A DNA stretch of 64,000 nucleotides from Bradyrhizobium sp. SRL28 (GTDB taxonomy: Bacteria > Pseudomonadota > Alphaproteobacteria > Rhizobiales > Xanthobacteraceae): assembly GCF_018596315.1 (NCBI RefSeq), contig NZ_JAHEAG010000008.1:62001-126000 (forward strand). Direction: 5' to 3'. Positions 7,749 through 15,253 of this stretch are shown here, in pieces. The notes under the pieces were generated by a model. The model was not told the origin of the DNA. It saw nothing but the letters and a program-made list of their open reading frames with translations, and did no database searches. The stretch's first letter is position 1. Each line of letters begins with the position of its first letter. The translations under genes were made by a program, and so were the position numbers.

Positions 7749-8826
7749 AGCTGCCGCTCTATGTGCAGCATTTTATCGACCGGCACGATCACGCGCGTTT
7801 CTATTTCCGGCGCAAGGGCTGGCCGTCGGCAGCGTTGCCAGGGTTGCCGTGGTCACCGGAATTCATGGCGGCCTATGAGGCGGCGTAAAGCGCGAGCCTA
7901 ACCAACCAGTGCCGCTCGGCGTGGTCAGGTCGCGGCCGGGATCGGTATCAGCGGCGCTCGCCGCCTATTATCAGGCCTCGGCTTGGACGCATGATCTTGC
8001 CGATAGTTCGCGCGAGTGGCGGCGGCGTATCCTGGAAAAGTTTCGCGAGGAATACGGCGCGCGGTCGCTGCGCGATTTCGAGCGCAAGCATTTCCAGGCG
8101 TTGCTGCGCAAGCGCACGGCTAACGCCCAGCGCAATTTTGTGATGGCACTGCGCGGGTTCATGGCGTTTGCGGTGAAGGCCGAATTGATCGATGAGGACC
8201 CGACGCAAGGCGTGGTCAAGGACAAAGCTAAAAAGGGCAAAGGCCACGTCACCTGGACCGAGGCGATGATCGAGCAATATCGCGAGCGGCACCAGCTCGG
8301 GACACAGGCGCGGCTCACCATGGAAATTATGCTGAACCTCGGCGTCCGAGTGTCGGACGCGCGGCGGATCGGACCACCGGACGTTCGCGACGGCTGGCTG
8401 ATGGACTTTGAACCGCAGAAAACCCGCAACTCCACCGGTATGACGGTGACGGCGCCGCTCGCCGATGACCTGGTCGAGGCGATTGCGGCGACCACGGTGA
8501 TCGGGACCAAAACCTATCTGGTGCACTCAGGTGGCAAGGCGCACGGCTCGGCCAAGTCGCTTTCCAACAAGGTCCGGGACTGGTGCGACCAGGCCGGGTT
8601 GCCGGACTGTTCCAGCCATGGCCTGCGCAAGGCCTGTCTGACACGGCTCGCTAATCTGGGTCTCGACACCCGCACCATCATGGGGCTCTCGGGCCACACC
8701 AACGAGGCCGAGGTGGCGAGATATGTCGAGGCCTACAATCGGCGCGTAGCAGCGGCGCGAGCGGTGGCCGCGATCAACACCTTGCGAACCAAAGGTGCAC
8801 AGACGAGTGTCAACCCGGCCGACTGA
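7721..8826 (+). pseudogene. Tyrosine recombinase (integrase), frameshifted
   Basis: ATG 7721 opens an N-terminal arm-binding region ending PEFMAAYEAA at TAA 7886-7888. The catalytic part continues one frame off (open from 7879, GTG at 7909) to TGA 8826. One extra G near 7885 would restore PEFMAAYEAAVKREPNQPV and a full protein of about 368 residues. Catalytic residues are intact: Arg in LGVRVSDAR, HGLR, SGHTN and Tyr in ARYVEAY. The gene points at the tRNA-Glu 3' end, the expected attachment site. Starting from GTG 7909 would give a 305-residue protein lacking the N-terminal arm; either a broken gene or a sequencing error. Confidence 0.8.
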
Positions 8827-8878
8827 GGTTGACACAGCGGCGAAAAAACCAAACGACTTCAATAGGGAAAGTTCAAAA

Positions 8879-8953
8879 TGGCGCTCCCTAGCGGAATCGA
8901 ACCGCTCTCTCCACCGTGAAAGGGTGGCGTCCTAACCGATAGACGAAGGGAGC
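8879..8953 (-). tRNA. tRNA-Glu (anticodon TTC)
   Basis: The minus strand gives a complete cloverleaf: acceptor GCTCCCT pairing with AGGGAGC, anticodon loop CTTTCAC with TTC at the anticodon, T-arm CGGTTCGATTCCG, discriminator G and an encoded CCA (8879-8881). The integrase gene ends 52 bases from the 3' end, so this tRNA is the likely attachment site. The matching second copy of the att core is not in the window. Confidence 0.95.
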
Positions 8954-9190
8954 AAAACGACCGGAAAATCAATGCGTTAAGCGCTTGATGGGCCGTGTTG
9001 GCCGCCGGCCGCCAAGTTTCATGGCGGCGGCGACGGGCGAACGTATAGTGGCGTTTGGGCGGGTGGGCAAGCCGCTCGAAAACCTGTTTTTGCGGTCGTT
9101 TGCGACCTCGATCGACAGCCGGGCGCGCCACGGCCTTGCAACGGATTTTAAAGCCGCATGTCGTAAGGTTGTGACGGGGGAACTTCCGAC

Positions 9191-9451
9191 ATGGCCTTGC
9201 TATCGAGCAAAAAGCGCGAGTCGCGGAAATCATTGAGCCAGCCCGGATGGATCACGCTCGAGGGCGGTTTTGCCGCGCGGCAATGCGTGGTGCGGGATCT
9301 ATCCACGACGGGGGCGAAGGTCACGATCGACGATCCCAACACGCTGCCGACGAAGTTGCGGCTGGCGTTTTCGCGCGACGCCAGGACCGGACGCCGCTGC
9401 GAAGTGGTCTGGCGCCGCGGCAAATCGGTCGGTGTCAAGTTCGTCCGCTAG
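9191..9451 (+). CDS. PilZ-domain protein
   Basis: An 86-residue protein made up almost only of a PilZ domain: ESRKSLSQPGWITLEGG, CVVRDLSTTGAKVTI, then RCEVVWRRGKSVGVKF. The family binds cyclic di-GMP, but the canonical RxxxR plus DxSxxG set is only partly present here (RESRK and DLSTTG), so binding should not be assumed. The ATG follows GGGGGAA. A second small PilZ protein lies at 51282-51533. Confidence 0.75.
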   Translation: MALLSSKKRESRKSLSQPGWITLEGGFAARQCVVRDLSTTGAKVTIDDPNTLPTKLRLAFSRDARTGRRCEVVWRRGKSVGVKFVR

Positions 9452-9487
9452 TCTGGCACTGATCGGCAAGCGGCGATAAAAGGCGGG

Positions 9488-9739
9488 ATGCGAAAATCCC
9501 TCCTTGTCATGTTTGCTGTGGTGCTGGCTTCGATTACCGCTCGCGCCGAGCAACCCCGTCTTGAGAAGGCCGACAAGGCCGCATCATCGGGCAAGTCGCT
9601 TCCGCTGAAGCGCTCAAATTCAGCCAATGCCTGCGCGGAGTACGGCGCGGGTTTCGTCAGAATCGAAGGTACCAACACCTGCATGAAGATCGGCGGCGCG
9701 GTGAGCGTCGGCGGCGGTGTGTCCGGCGGCTCGCGCTGA
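9488..9739 (+). CDS. Small exported protein with a porin-type N-terminal motif
   Basis: An 83-residue protein with a signal peptide (MRKSLLVMFAVVLASITARA). The mature part ends ACAEYGAGFVRIEGTNTCMK, IGG, then a Gly/Val/Ser tail. The motif with two Cys flanking YGxGF and GT(D/N)TC matches the start of alphaproteobacterial porins (Porin_2), which normally continue for several hundred residues; here it stops after about 20 more. It is either a stand-alone periplasmic protein or a porin cut short. It ends two bases before the GST stop, tail to tail. Confidence 0.65.
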   Translation: MRKSLLVMFAVVLASITARAEQPRLEKADKAASSGKSLPLKRSNSANACAEYGAGFVRIEGTNTCMKIGGAVSVGGGVSGGSR

Positions 9740-9741
9740 CC

Positions 9742-10392
9742 TTAAGTCATCGGCGGTGCGACGAACTGCGTGAAGCCGGGGCGTGCCGCGAATTGCGAAA
9801 ACCAGCGTTCGAGGTTCGGCAGTTCCGGCTTGGTGACGCCTTCGACACCGAGCCAGCGCCGCGCATAGGCACCGAGCGCGATATCGGCGATCGTGAACTG
9901 ATCGCCTTCGATGAAGCGCCGGCTCGCCAGTTGTGCCTCGACGATCCGCCACACGACGGCCTCGGCGTCGACATCCTTCTGGATCGCGACCATGTCGCGC
10001 TTCTCGACCGGCGTCCGCACCAGCGCCCAGAACACCGGCCGGTCGACCGGCTGCAGCGTCGACAGCGTCCAGTCGAGCCAGCGGTCGACGCTGGCGCGCG
10101 CTTTCGGCTGCGAGGGATAGATCGGCGCATTCCCGCCGTAGGCCATGCAGAGATAGCGCATCACGGAATTGGATTCCCACAGCACGTAGTCGCCGTCGAC
10201 CAGCGTGGGGATGCGGCCATTCGGGTTCATCGCCAGATAGGCCGCCTCGTTGTTCTTGCCGAACTGCATGCCGGCGTCGATGCGCTCATAGCCGAGATCG
10301 AGTTCGGCCAGGCACCACAGCACTTTTTGAACGTTGACCGAATTGGCCCGGCCCCAGATGGTGAGTTGTTGTTTGTTGTTATTGTTGGTCAC
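9742..10392 (-). CDS. Glutathione S-transferase family protein
   Basis: A 216-residue protein with the two GST domains. The thioredoxin-like part (residues about 8-85) has the strand LTIWGRANSVNVQKVLW, NPNGRIPTLVDG with the cis-Pro, and ESNSVMRYL for glutathione gamma-glutamyl binding. The helical part has FIEGDQFTIADIALGAY, the conserved capping motif. GTG 10392 is the start, after GGGAG. Substrate unknown; stress detoxification is likely. Confidence 0.85.
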   Translation of the reverse strand: MTNNNNKQQLTIWGRANSVNVQKVLWCLAELDLGYERIDAGMQFGKNNEAAYLAMNPNGRIPTLVDGDYVLWESNSVMRYLCMAYGGNAPIYPSQPKARASVDRWLDWTLSTLQPVDRPVFWALVRTPVEKRDMVAIQKDVDAEAVVWRIVEAQLASRRFIEGDQFTIADIALGAYARRWLGVEGVTKPELPNLERWFSQFAARPGFTQFVAPPMT

Positions 10393-10495
10393 GCGTTGTC
10401 GCTCCCGCTGATCTGCTTGACGCGTTCATAGCTGAAGATCAGCAAAAAAGCGCGGGATTCGTGCAGCCCGCCCAAACAAACAAGCCCGCCCAAAC

Positions 10496-10525
10496 AAAAA
10501 AGGCTCGCCGTGATGCGGCGGAGCC
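10496..10525 (-). terminator. Rho-independent terminator
   Basis: On the minus strand a GC-rich hairpin (10502-10525, GGCTC...GAGCC with one bulge) is followed by six Ts (10496-10501). It lies 34 bases beyond the small membrane-peptide gene. Just beyond, GCCCGCCCAAACAAA is repeated in tandem (10466-10495). Confidence 0.65.
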
Positions 10526-10558
10526 TGATCTGTGCGTCACGCGTGGCTGCTCAGCCCA

Positions 10559-10639
10559 TCAACGGCCGAAGAACAACCACAGAAGGATGATCACCGGAAT
10601 CGGCACACCAACCAGCCAAAGCAAAAGTCCTTTTCCCAT
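10559..10639 (-). CDS. Single-helix membrane peptide, 26 aa
   Basis: ATG 10639 follows GAGGAGGC and opens MGKGLLLWLVGVPIPVIILL, ending WLFFGR before TGA 10559. It is one membrane helix with a Pro kink. A strong ribosome site, a downstream terminator and a composition I know from many alphaproteobacterial mini-proteins support expression. Function unknown. Confidence 0.65.
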   Translation of the reverse strand: MGKGLLLWLVGVPIPVIILLWLFFGR

Positions 10640-10830
10640 CTCAGCCTCCTCGATTCGATTTCTTAACCGCCACGACAACGCGCGTAGTAGCGCCCTGTTC
10701 CTAAGCAGAATTGTACTCAGGCGAGGGAACGTTTCATGAGGTGGGAATTTCCGAGAGCGACAGTCCAATCCGAAACAGCGAGTAGCCGTCGCGGTCGACC
10801 GCCTCGCGCACTTCGGCGTTGACATCGTCA

Positions 10831-10859
10831 GAATGGCGGCTGCGCGTCAGCCGCCATTC
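10831..10859. other. Perfect 12-bp hairpin downstream of gloA
   Basis: GAATGGCGGCTG and CAGCCGCCATTC form a 12-bp stem with a 5-nt loop, 40 bases after the gloA stop on the minus strand. There is no T tract, so it may slow transcription or protect mRNA ends. A start-less open frame also crosses it (see the rejected list). Confidence 0.5.
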
Positions 10860-10899
10860 GCTTTCACGCGCGCCGTCAGGAAACGGCGTTGTACAAGGC

Positions 10900-11352
10900 T
10901 TACCAGTGGCCGGTGTTCGGCATCGACGTCCACGGCTCCGCCGGCGGTTTCGGTTCGCCCTTCTGCAACAGTTCGATCGAATGCAGATCCGGCGAGCGCA
11001 CGAAGGCCATGTTGCCGTCGCGCGGCGGCCGGTTGATGGTGATGCCGGCCTTCATCAGGCGGTCGCAGGTCGCGTAGATGTCGTCGACCTCGTAGGCGAG
11101 GTGGCCGAAATGGCGGTCCTCGCCGTACTTCTCCTCATCCCAATTGTAAGTGAGTTCGACCAGCGGCGCGCCGCGGTTCTGCGGCGCGGCCTTGAACAGG
11201 CCTTCGTCCTCGGGCGCGCACAGGAACACCAGCGTGAACCGGCCCTTGTCGTTGTCGACCCGGCGTACTTCCTTCAGCCCCAGCGCGTCCTGGTAAAACT
11301 TCATCGCGGTGTCGAGATTGCGAACGCGCAGCATTGTGTGGAGATAGCGCAT
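10900..11352 (-). CDS. gloA: Lactoylglutathione lyase (glyoxalase I)
   Basis: A 150-residue protein of the vicinal-oxygen-chelate fold. It converts the methylglyoxal-glutathione hemithioacetal to S-lactoylglutathione in the cytoplasm. Metal ligands fit the family: His5 in MRYLHTML, Glu in PLVELTYN, His in HFGHLAYEVDD and Glu in SIELLQ. The length is that of bacterial GloA with a short C-terminal extension (PPAEPWTSMPNTGHW). It stands alone, near the GST gene on the same strand. Confidence 0.9.
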   Translation of the reverse strand: MRYLHTMLRVRNLDTAMKFYQDALGLKEVRRVDNDKGRFTLVFLCAPEDEGLFKAAPQNRGAPLVELTYNWDEEKYGEDRHFGHLAYEVDDIYATCDRLMKAGITINRPPRDGNMAFVRSPDLHSIELLQKGEPKPPAEPWTSMPNTGHW

Positions 11353-11569
11353 ATCAGTGGACTCCTTGAGAACGTTTGTTGTTTTTCAGGCGTTGGAGGC
11401 GCTCTGGAGGGCTCTAAATAGCAGCAAAATGCAGGAGAGGGCACCGATAAAGCGCGGGTCGTCTGCAGCCGTTGGCACCTTCCTTCCCTTTGTGTTCGTG
11501 GCTTTCCGAGCGCCTTCTACGTGAAGAGGTGGTCTCGAAGAGTTATCCCAGCAGCGGAAAGGACCCCAC

Positions 11570-11769
11570 ATGCGAAAGACAGGACTTACGCTCGCTGCCG
11601 TCGCCGCGCTTGCGACAACCGCTGTGGTCAATCCCGAGCGGAAGCGCGTGGCGGCCGTAATGCTGCAATCGGCTTCGGCGTAGGCGCAGGCGTTCTAGGC
11701 GCCGCAGCAAGGAAGAGTCCGGAGCAATCCGGGCTTTTTCTTTGTCTGGTTTCGCCAGCGCCTATGTGA
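11570..11769 (+). pseudogene. Small exported Gly-rich protein, frameshifted and truncated
   Basis: ATG 11570 opens a signal peptide (MRKTGLTLAAVAALATTAVV) but then runs to TAG in the wrong frame. The expected continuation AEARGGRNAAIGFGVGAGVL is found in another frame from about 11638. Removing two bases (AG near 11636) restores NPAEARGGRN, so a 2-nt insertion broke the gene. The Gly-rich part then ends directly at a terminator hairpin, so the normal C-terminus is also missing. Confidence 0.65.
11716..11743 (+). terminator. Rho-independent terminator
   Basis: An 8-bp stem (AGTCCGGA with TCCGGGCT, one GU pair) closes a GCAA loop and is followed by TTTTCTTT. It lies inside the out-of-frame tail of the broken Gly-rich gene. 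Confidence 0.75.
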
Positions 11770-11879
11770 ATCTGTTTCGCGAAGCAGCATCGACCGCCGG
11801 AAATCCGCCAGCTTGATTACCTCAAGGAAACGATGGTTTCAGGGGCAGGAACTTTTAACGTCATAAATCGTTATTGGTC

Positions 11880-12068
11880 ATGGATTACGAAACGCACGAG
11901 AAGCTGCGGCCCACGAAAGAAGAGCGTGAGGCAAAGAAAGAGCAGGCCCGCAAGGACGCAGAGAAGGCACTTATTGCACGTAAGAAGGCTGACGAGGCCT
12001 TCCGTGCAAACTTCGAGCGGCTCAAGGCAGAACGGCGTGCCCGTGAGTCTGATGAAATAAAGTCATAG
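11880..12068 (+). CDS. Small charged helical protein
   Basis: A 62-residue protein (MDYETHEKLRPTKEEREAKK onward), almost all Lys, Arg, Glu and Ala, predicted to be one long coiled-coil helix. The ribosome site is weak; ATG 11880 is preferred over TTG 11874. A clean terminator follows 58 bases downstream, which supports it as a real transcript. No family name is known to me. Confidence 0.55.
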   Translation: MDYETHEKLRPTKEEREAKKEQARKDAEKALIARKKADEAFRANFERLKAERRARESDEIKS

Positions 12069-12125
12069 CGCACTCTCGGCGCTCCAGTGGTGTCGTGAAG
12101 GGCGGATGTACCCCTCATGACAGTG

Positions 12126-12156
12126 AAGGCCTCCAGCTTCGGCTCGGAGGTCTTTT
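12126..12156 (+). terminator. Rho-independent terminator with TTCG loop
   Basis: CCTCC-AGC-TTCG-GCT-C-GGAGG with flanking pairs forms a long stem with one bulged C, then TCTTTT. It terminates the 62-residue protein gene. Confidence 0.75.
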
Positions 12157-12171
12157 GCGTTTGACGCTCGC

Positions 12172-12392
12172 TTGAAATCGGCTCACGATTCAACCACGCA
12201 AACAATTCAGCCTGTGAAGCGTGGCGGCCGGCGTATCGGCGCCGGTCGGCCGAAGGGCACGTATAAATACGGAGCGCCAACCGTTCCTGCTTGCCTGCCA
12301 TCAAACTCGCGGGCGAGGTTTAAGCCTTCATTCGCAAAGCAAAGTGCAATCTGCCGTTGTTCCTTGTGGGTAAGCCAAGCGAAGCGCAATGA
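12172..12392 (+). pseudogene. AT-hook-like small DNA-binding protein, frameshifted with internal stop
   Basis: A frame from TTG 12172 reads KRGGRRIGAGRPKGTYKYG then APTVPACLP, a basic GRP motif typical of small phage or island proteins. After 12299 the matching continuation IKLAGEV-stop-AFIRKA and CNLPLFLVGKPSEAQ lies one frame away, with TAA 12321 inside it, ending TGA 12390. So one missing base plus one nonsense codon broke the gene. Confidence 0.55.
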
Positions 12393-12473
12393 TTGTGCCA
12401 TAGATTTGTCTTAGGCTTGGACTTGGGGACGACACCCGGCGTCAGCAGGGTGATCATTGATGGAGGTTAGGAT

Positions 12474-12843
12474 GCCCAGACAATTCGGCTTGAAGGCAAC
12501 ATCGGCAGCCGCGCGGTCGGCGTCAGCGGCATCATCATCAGCTACGCCGGGCCTGGGTGCATCGGCGGCTGCGTCGAAGAGCCGTTCGCTGAGCAGTTCT
12601 CAAGCGTCAAAGCTCTCTTCCCAGCGCTCGGAGCTGCCGTTCTCGCCTGCGAGCTGGCGGGGCAGCCTTGGTCGGCGATCGATCTCTCAAGACTGAAGCT
12701 ACACGCCACCGGCAAGGGCAACGCCAGGAAGCCAGAGATGCAGGCTGCCGAGAAGGCGAGATGGGGGCGTCGACCTGAAAGACGATGAAGCTGACGCCGT
12801 GAGGGCTGGAGCATATGCGCTGGACAGCGGCCTCTTTGGGTAG
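12474..12843 (+). pseudogene. RuvC-like junction resolvase remnant
   Basis: The frame at 12474 reads TIRLEGNIGSRAVGV, then FSSVKALFPALGAAVLACEL, AGQPWSAIDLSRLKLHATGK and GNARK. After about 12768 another frame gives DLKDDEADAVRAGAYAL up to TAG 12841. KxHATGxGNAxK followed by DDEADA is the C-terminal core of phage RuvC-like resolvases, with the catalytic acidic pair. The N-terminal catalytic Asp region is missing or in another frame; an ATG with good ribosome site at 12472 lies in the second frame. The gene is clearly inactive. Confidence 0.6.
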
Positions 12844-12919
12844 AGGGCCTCTGTTCGGCGGCTCCGTGAAGACGTTGCGGTCCGTGTTCGCGCACGCGCC
12901 ATTGCGGACCGGAAACCAG

Positions 12920-13090
12920 ATGTTCGTCCGGCTTCTTTACTTGCTTCTCGAGCTTCTCTTCCTTGCTACCGGATCGTCGGTGCTTCAGTTATTTGGTAGG
13001 AAGGACCCCGGTGAACTCGCCTCATGACTTACCGGCGTTGCGTTTTGGATCTTGGCCGGCCTCGCAATCCTCATCCTTGCAGGGTTTTAA
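12920..13090 (+). pseudogene. Two-helix membrane protein split by in-frame TGA
   Basis: ATG 12920 opens MFVRLLYLLLELLFLATGSS and stops at TGA 13025-13027. Without leaving the frame it continues LTGVAFWILAGLAILILAGF to TAA 13088. Both halves look like membrane helices of one small inner-membrane protein of about 56 residues, so a nonsense change (or an error) split it. Confidence 0.55.
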
Positions 13091-13248
13091 CCGCCAACTA
13101 TCAGGTCATTGAGACTCCCGAACAGTGCGAGGAGCCTTTGGCCGGTCATTCCGACGGCAGCGATGATGGCCAAGGCGATGAACCCAGCGATGAGGCTGTA
13201 TTCGATTGCGGTCGCGCCGTTCTCGTTGCGCAGAAACTTCCGAAGCAT
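13087..13248 (-). CDS. Flp-type (type IVb) pilin
   Basis: A 53-residue precursor starting at MLRKF (ATG 13248, GGGAGAC upstream). FLRNENGATAIEYSLIAGFI shows the Gly just before the mature ATAIEY start and the Glu5 typical of Flp/Fap pilins, followed by the hydrophobic helix. A prepilin peptidase would cleave after Gly. No tad secretion genes are near, so it must be assembled by a machine encoded elsewhere. Confidence 0.85.
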   Translation of the reverse strand: MLRKFLRNENGATAIEYSLIAGFIALAIIAAVGMTGQRLLALFGSLNDLIVGG

Positions 13249-13507
13249 TCCTTGTCTCCCGAGCTTTGACAGAAATGGGTGTGGCACGCCAAAGTTGCTG
13301 CTACGAGAACCGAAACCGTAAAATTGTAAGGTCTCTGAAGCTGCGGCTCCAAGCGGATGAAGTGGTTTAAGCGCATTCGCGAGCCTTGTTGTCGGGCGAA
13401 CGTCTCTTTGCCGATATTGACGAGCCAGGAAGCCGCGTCCCAGCGTGATCCCTCACACATACCCGATTGGCTGTCCCCTCCATTGTCGCGGCAACGGAGG
13501 ATCAACC

Positions 13508-13663
13508 ATGTTGCTGATCAACGGCCTGCTCATCCTCGCGATGATTTTCTTCTTCGTGCTTCCGATTACCGACGCCAGGACGGCCCGGATGAAATTGTCC
13601 GTGGTGTCCAGCCTCGGCGTATTGCTGGCGGTATCGGTTGTCGTGCCGCGCCTGATGCACTAA
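13508..13663 (+). CDS. Small two-helix membrane protein
   Basis: A 51-residue protein after a GGAGG site (ATG 13508). Two hydrophobic segments, LLINGLLILAMIFFFVLPI and VSSLGVLLAVSVVVP, are linked by a short basic loop (TDARTARMK). No known family; the inner membrane is the likely location. Confidence 0.65.
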   Translation: MLLINGLLILAMIFFFVLPITDARTARMKLSVVSSLGVLLAVSVVVPRLMH

Positions 13664-13749
13664 CAAAAGCTGCCCGCTTCGATGCGCGGGTGACGGGCGC
13701 CTGCGACGGCGGGCGGTTGGCTGACGCGGGGGCAGCGGGGGGCGTCGAC

Positions 13750-14046
13750 ATGATTATCGTGACTGGCAGCATCCTGGCGCGCGAGGACACTTTCGACGAC
13801 GTGCTCCGTTCCTGCCTGGAGCATGTCGAGCGCTCCCGCAAGGAGCCCGGCTGCATCTCGCATGACGTGCATGTCGACTGCCAGAACCCGATGCGGCTGT
13901 TCTTCTTCGAGCAATGGGCTGACGAGGCGGCGTTGCGCACGCATTTTGCCGTCGAAGGCTCGAAGGCGTTTGTAAGATCGCTCAAGGGCCGGATCGTCGA
14001 AACGACGGGGACGACGATCTATCGCGCGGAGGCGATACCGCGATAG
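13750..14046 (+). CDS. Antibiotic biosynthesis monooxygenase-fold protein (quinol monooxygenase-like)
   Basis: A 98-residue protein of the dimeric alpha+beta ABM fold: MIIVTGSILAREDTFDDVL, EPGCISHDVH, MRLFFFEQWADEAALRTHF. The pattern EPGC and the E-x-W motif fit YgiN-type enzymes, which oxidise quinols. Active-site identity cannot be read from sequence alone. ATG 13750 is chosen because the domain begins there; a much longer upstream frame lacks similarity. Confidence 0.75.
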   Translation: MIIVTGSILAREDTFDDVLRSCLEHVERSRKEPGCISHDVHVDCQNPMRLFFFEQWADEAALRTHFAVEGSKAFVRSLKGRIVETTGTTIYRAEAIPR

Positions 14047-14058
14047 GAAAGCGCGGCG

Positions 14059-14289
14059 CTAGAGCAGGGGATTGTACATCCAGTCTTCGGGCCAGAACCT
14101 GTTTCCAATCCAACCGAGACCTGCCGCCACGGCAAAAAAGACGATCGCGGTCGCGATCAGTTCGTCGATCGCGAAGGCTGTGGCCAGCGGCGGGCCGGCC
14201 AGATGCGCCGTCAGCATGGCAATGCCGATCCCGATGCCGAACAGCACGGCTTGAATGATCCAGATCATGATTTCCCGAAGCGCCATCAT
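14059..14289 (-). CDS. Small membrane protein
   Basis: A 76-residue protein starting MMALREIM at 14289 after GAGG. Two hydrophobic helices, IIQAVLFGIGIGIAML and ELIATAIVFFAVAAGLGWIG, and a short aromatic tail FWPEDWMYNPLL. Family not recognised. It ends 12 bases from the stop of the monooxygenase, tail to tail. Confidence 0.6.
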   Translation of the reverse strand: MMALREIMIWIIQAVLFGIGIGIAMLTAHLAGPPLATAFAIDELIATAIVFFAVAAGLGWIGNRFWPEDWMYNPLL

Positions 14290-14413
14290 GCCTCGACGAT
14301 AGCGATGCCTCAACGATAGCGCCGGTGCAGGCCCGTCCGATGTGACCGGACGCACAGTGTTGTTCTGATGGAACGCTAGCCTTTGCGCATCCGCTTCACT
14401 TCGGGAGGTTGAA

Positions 14414-14599
14414 ATGCTGGCGTGGGTTTTATTGGTCGCGAATATGCCGACGATCGTGTGTACGATTTGCTCTGCCTTCCTCGCTTACAAGGAAAGGCCG
14501 CAATGGATCTGGTTCGCAGGATTGGCGGTGCTCGCCGGCATAGGCGGCCTGCTGACGCTCGGCGTCGTGCACGCACAACAGCTTGCATGGCGCGCGTGA
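14414..14599 (+). CDS. Small two-helix membrane protein
   Basis: A 61-residue protein with GGGAGG before ATG 14414. Helices MLAWVLLVANMPTIVCTICS and FAGLAVLAGIGGLLTLGVV are separated by a short polar loop (KERPQW). Unknown function. Confidence 0.6.
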   Translation: MLAWVLLVANMPTIVCTICSAFLAYKERPQWIWFAGLAVLAGIGGLLTLGVVHAQQLAWRA

Positions 14600-14657
14600 G
14601 AGAGAAGGGCCGGACGCAGCCTGGCCCTCCGCGCAAGATTGATATTCCCCCGTCAGG

Positions 14658-14852
14658 TCAGACCTTGACGTCCAGCAGGGGCGGTTCGTCGGGCGGCACA
14701 TCCGCAAGGGCCGCCTCCACGGCAGCTGCCTTGGCGTGATAGACGGCCTGAAGATCCTGGTTGATCGTATTCGGCGGCGCCTTCGCGTTCTGATCGACGA
14801 CGAGTTGTATTCTGGCCTGCGTCACTTCAACCGGTATTGGATAAATGACCAT
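14658..14852 (-). CDS. Small hypothetical protein
   Basis: A 64-residue protein with AGGAGGG before ATG 14852. It begins with alternating hydrophobics (MVIYPIPVEVTQARIQLVV) and continues as a helix rich in Ala, ending PPDEPPLLDVKV. No signal peptide or membrane segment. Family not known. Confidence 0.6.
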   Translation of the reverse strand: MVIYPIPVEVTQARIQLVVDQNAKAPPNTINQDLQAVYHAKAAAVEAALADVPPDEPPLLDVKV

Positions 14853-15106
14853 GGGATTGACCCTCCTGGGCCAACCCTGTCAGGCGCCTGTTTACGCTTT
14901 GTAAATAGGTTGGGTTAACGGCGCAGCATTTGAGGGAGGCTCGGTAAATGGAGGCTTAAGTTTCCATGACCGGCGTCAGAAAATTTATAGCGCTTTCGAG
15001 CGAAAGCTTGCCTCGGACTTGATCGGGGGACACCGGTTCGCGTCAAGAGGGCGCGTCAAAACGAAAAACGGAAGCCCGGCGCAGCTTCAATCGAAACCGA
15101 AACAAT

Positions 15107-15253
15107 CTAGTGCATCTGTTCCAGCCGCTCGGCGTAGAGGCGGAATTCCTCGGCCATCTCGATCAGCTTCTTCGAGGCTTCCGGATCCTTGACGGCTTCG
15201 GCGAGCTGCCGGGCTTTGTTGGACTGGTCTCGATAGTGGTCGGCTTGGGTCAT
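15107..15253 (-). CDS. Small helical protein, 48 aa
   Basis: ATG 15253 follows AAGGTG and opens MTQADHYRDQSNKARQLAEA, then KDPEASKKLIEMAEEF and LYAERLEQMH before TAG. The amphipathic helices and high-GC codon use support coding in this frame although it is shorter than the shadow frames. I have seen similar short helical proteins in Bradyrhizobium; role unknown. Confidence 0.65.
   Translation of the reverse strand: MTQADHYRDQSNKARQLAEAVKDPEASKKLIEMAEEFRLYAERLEQMH

Noticed and set aside
10742..10899. Start-less minus frame reading EVREAVDRDGYSLFRIGL with good codon use
   Set aside because: No usable start codon with ribosome site; it crosses a perfect hairpin. It may be a gene relic but cannot be supported as a gene.
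11386..11480. Minus-strand GTG frame ending FIGALSCILLLFRALQSASN
   Set aside because: Hydrophobic end is suggestive but the start has poor ribosome spacing and the upstream frame is noise.
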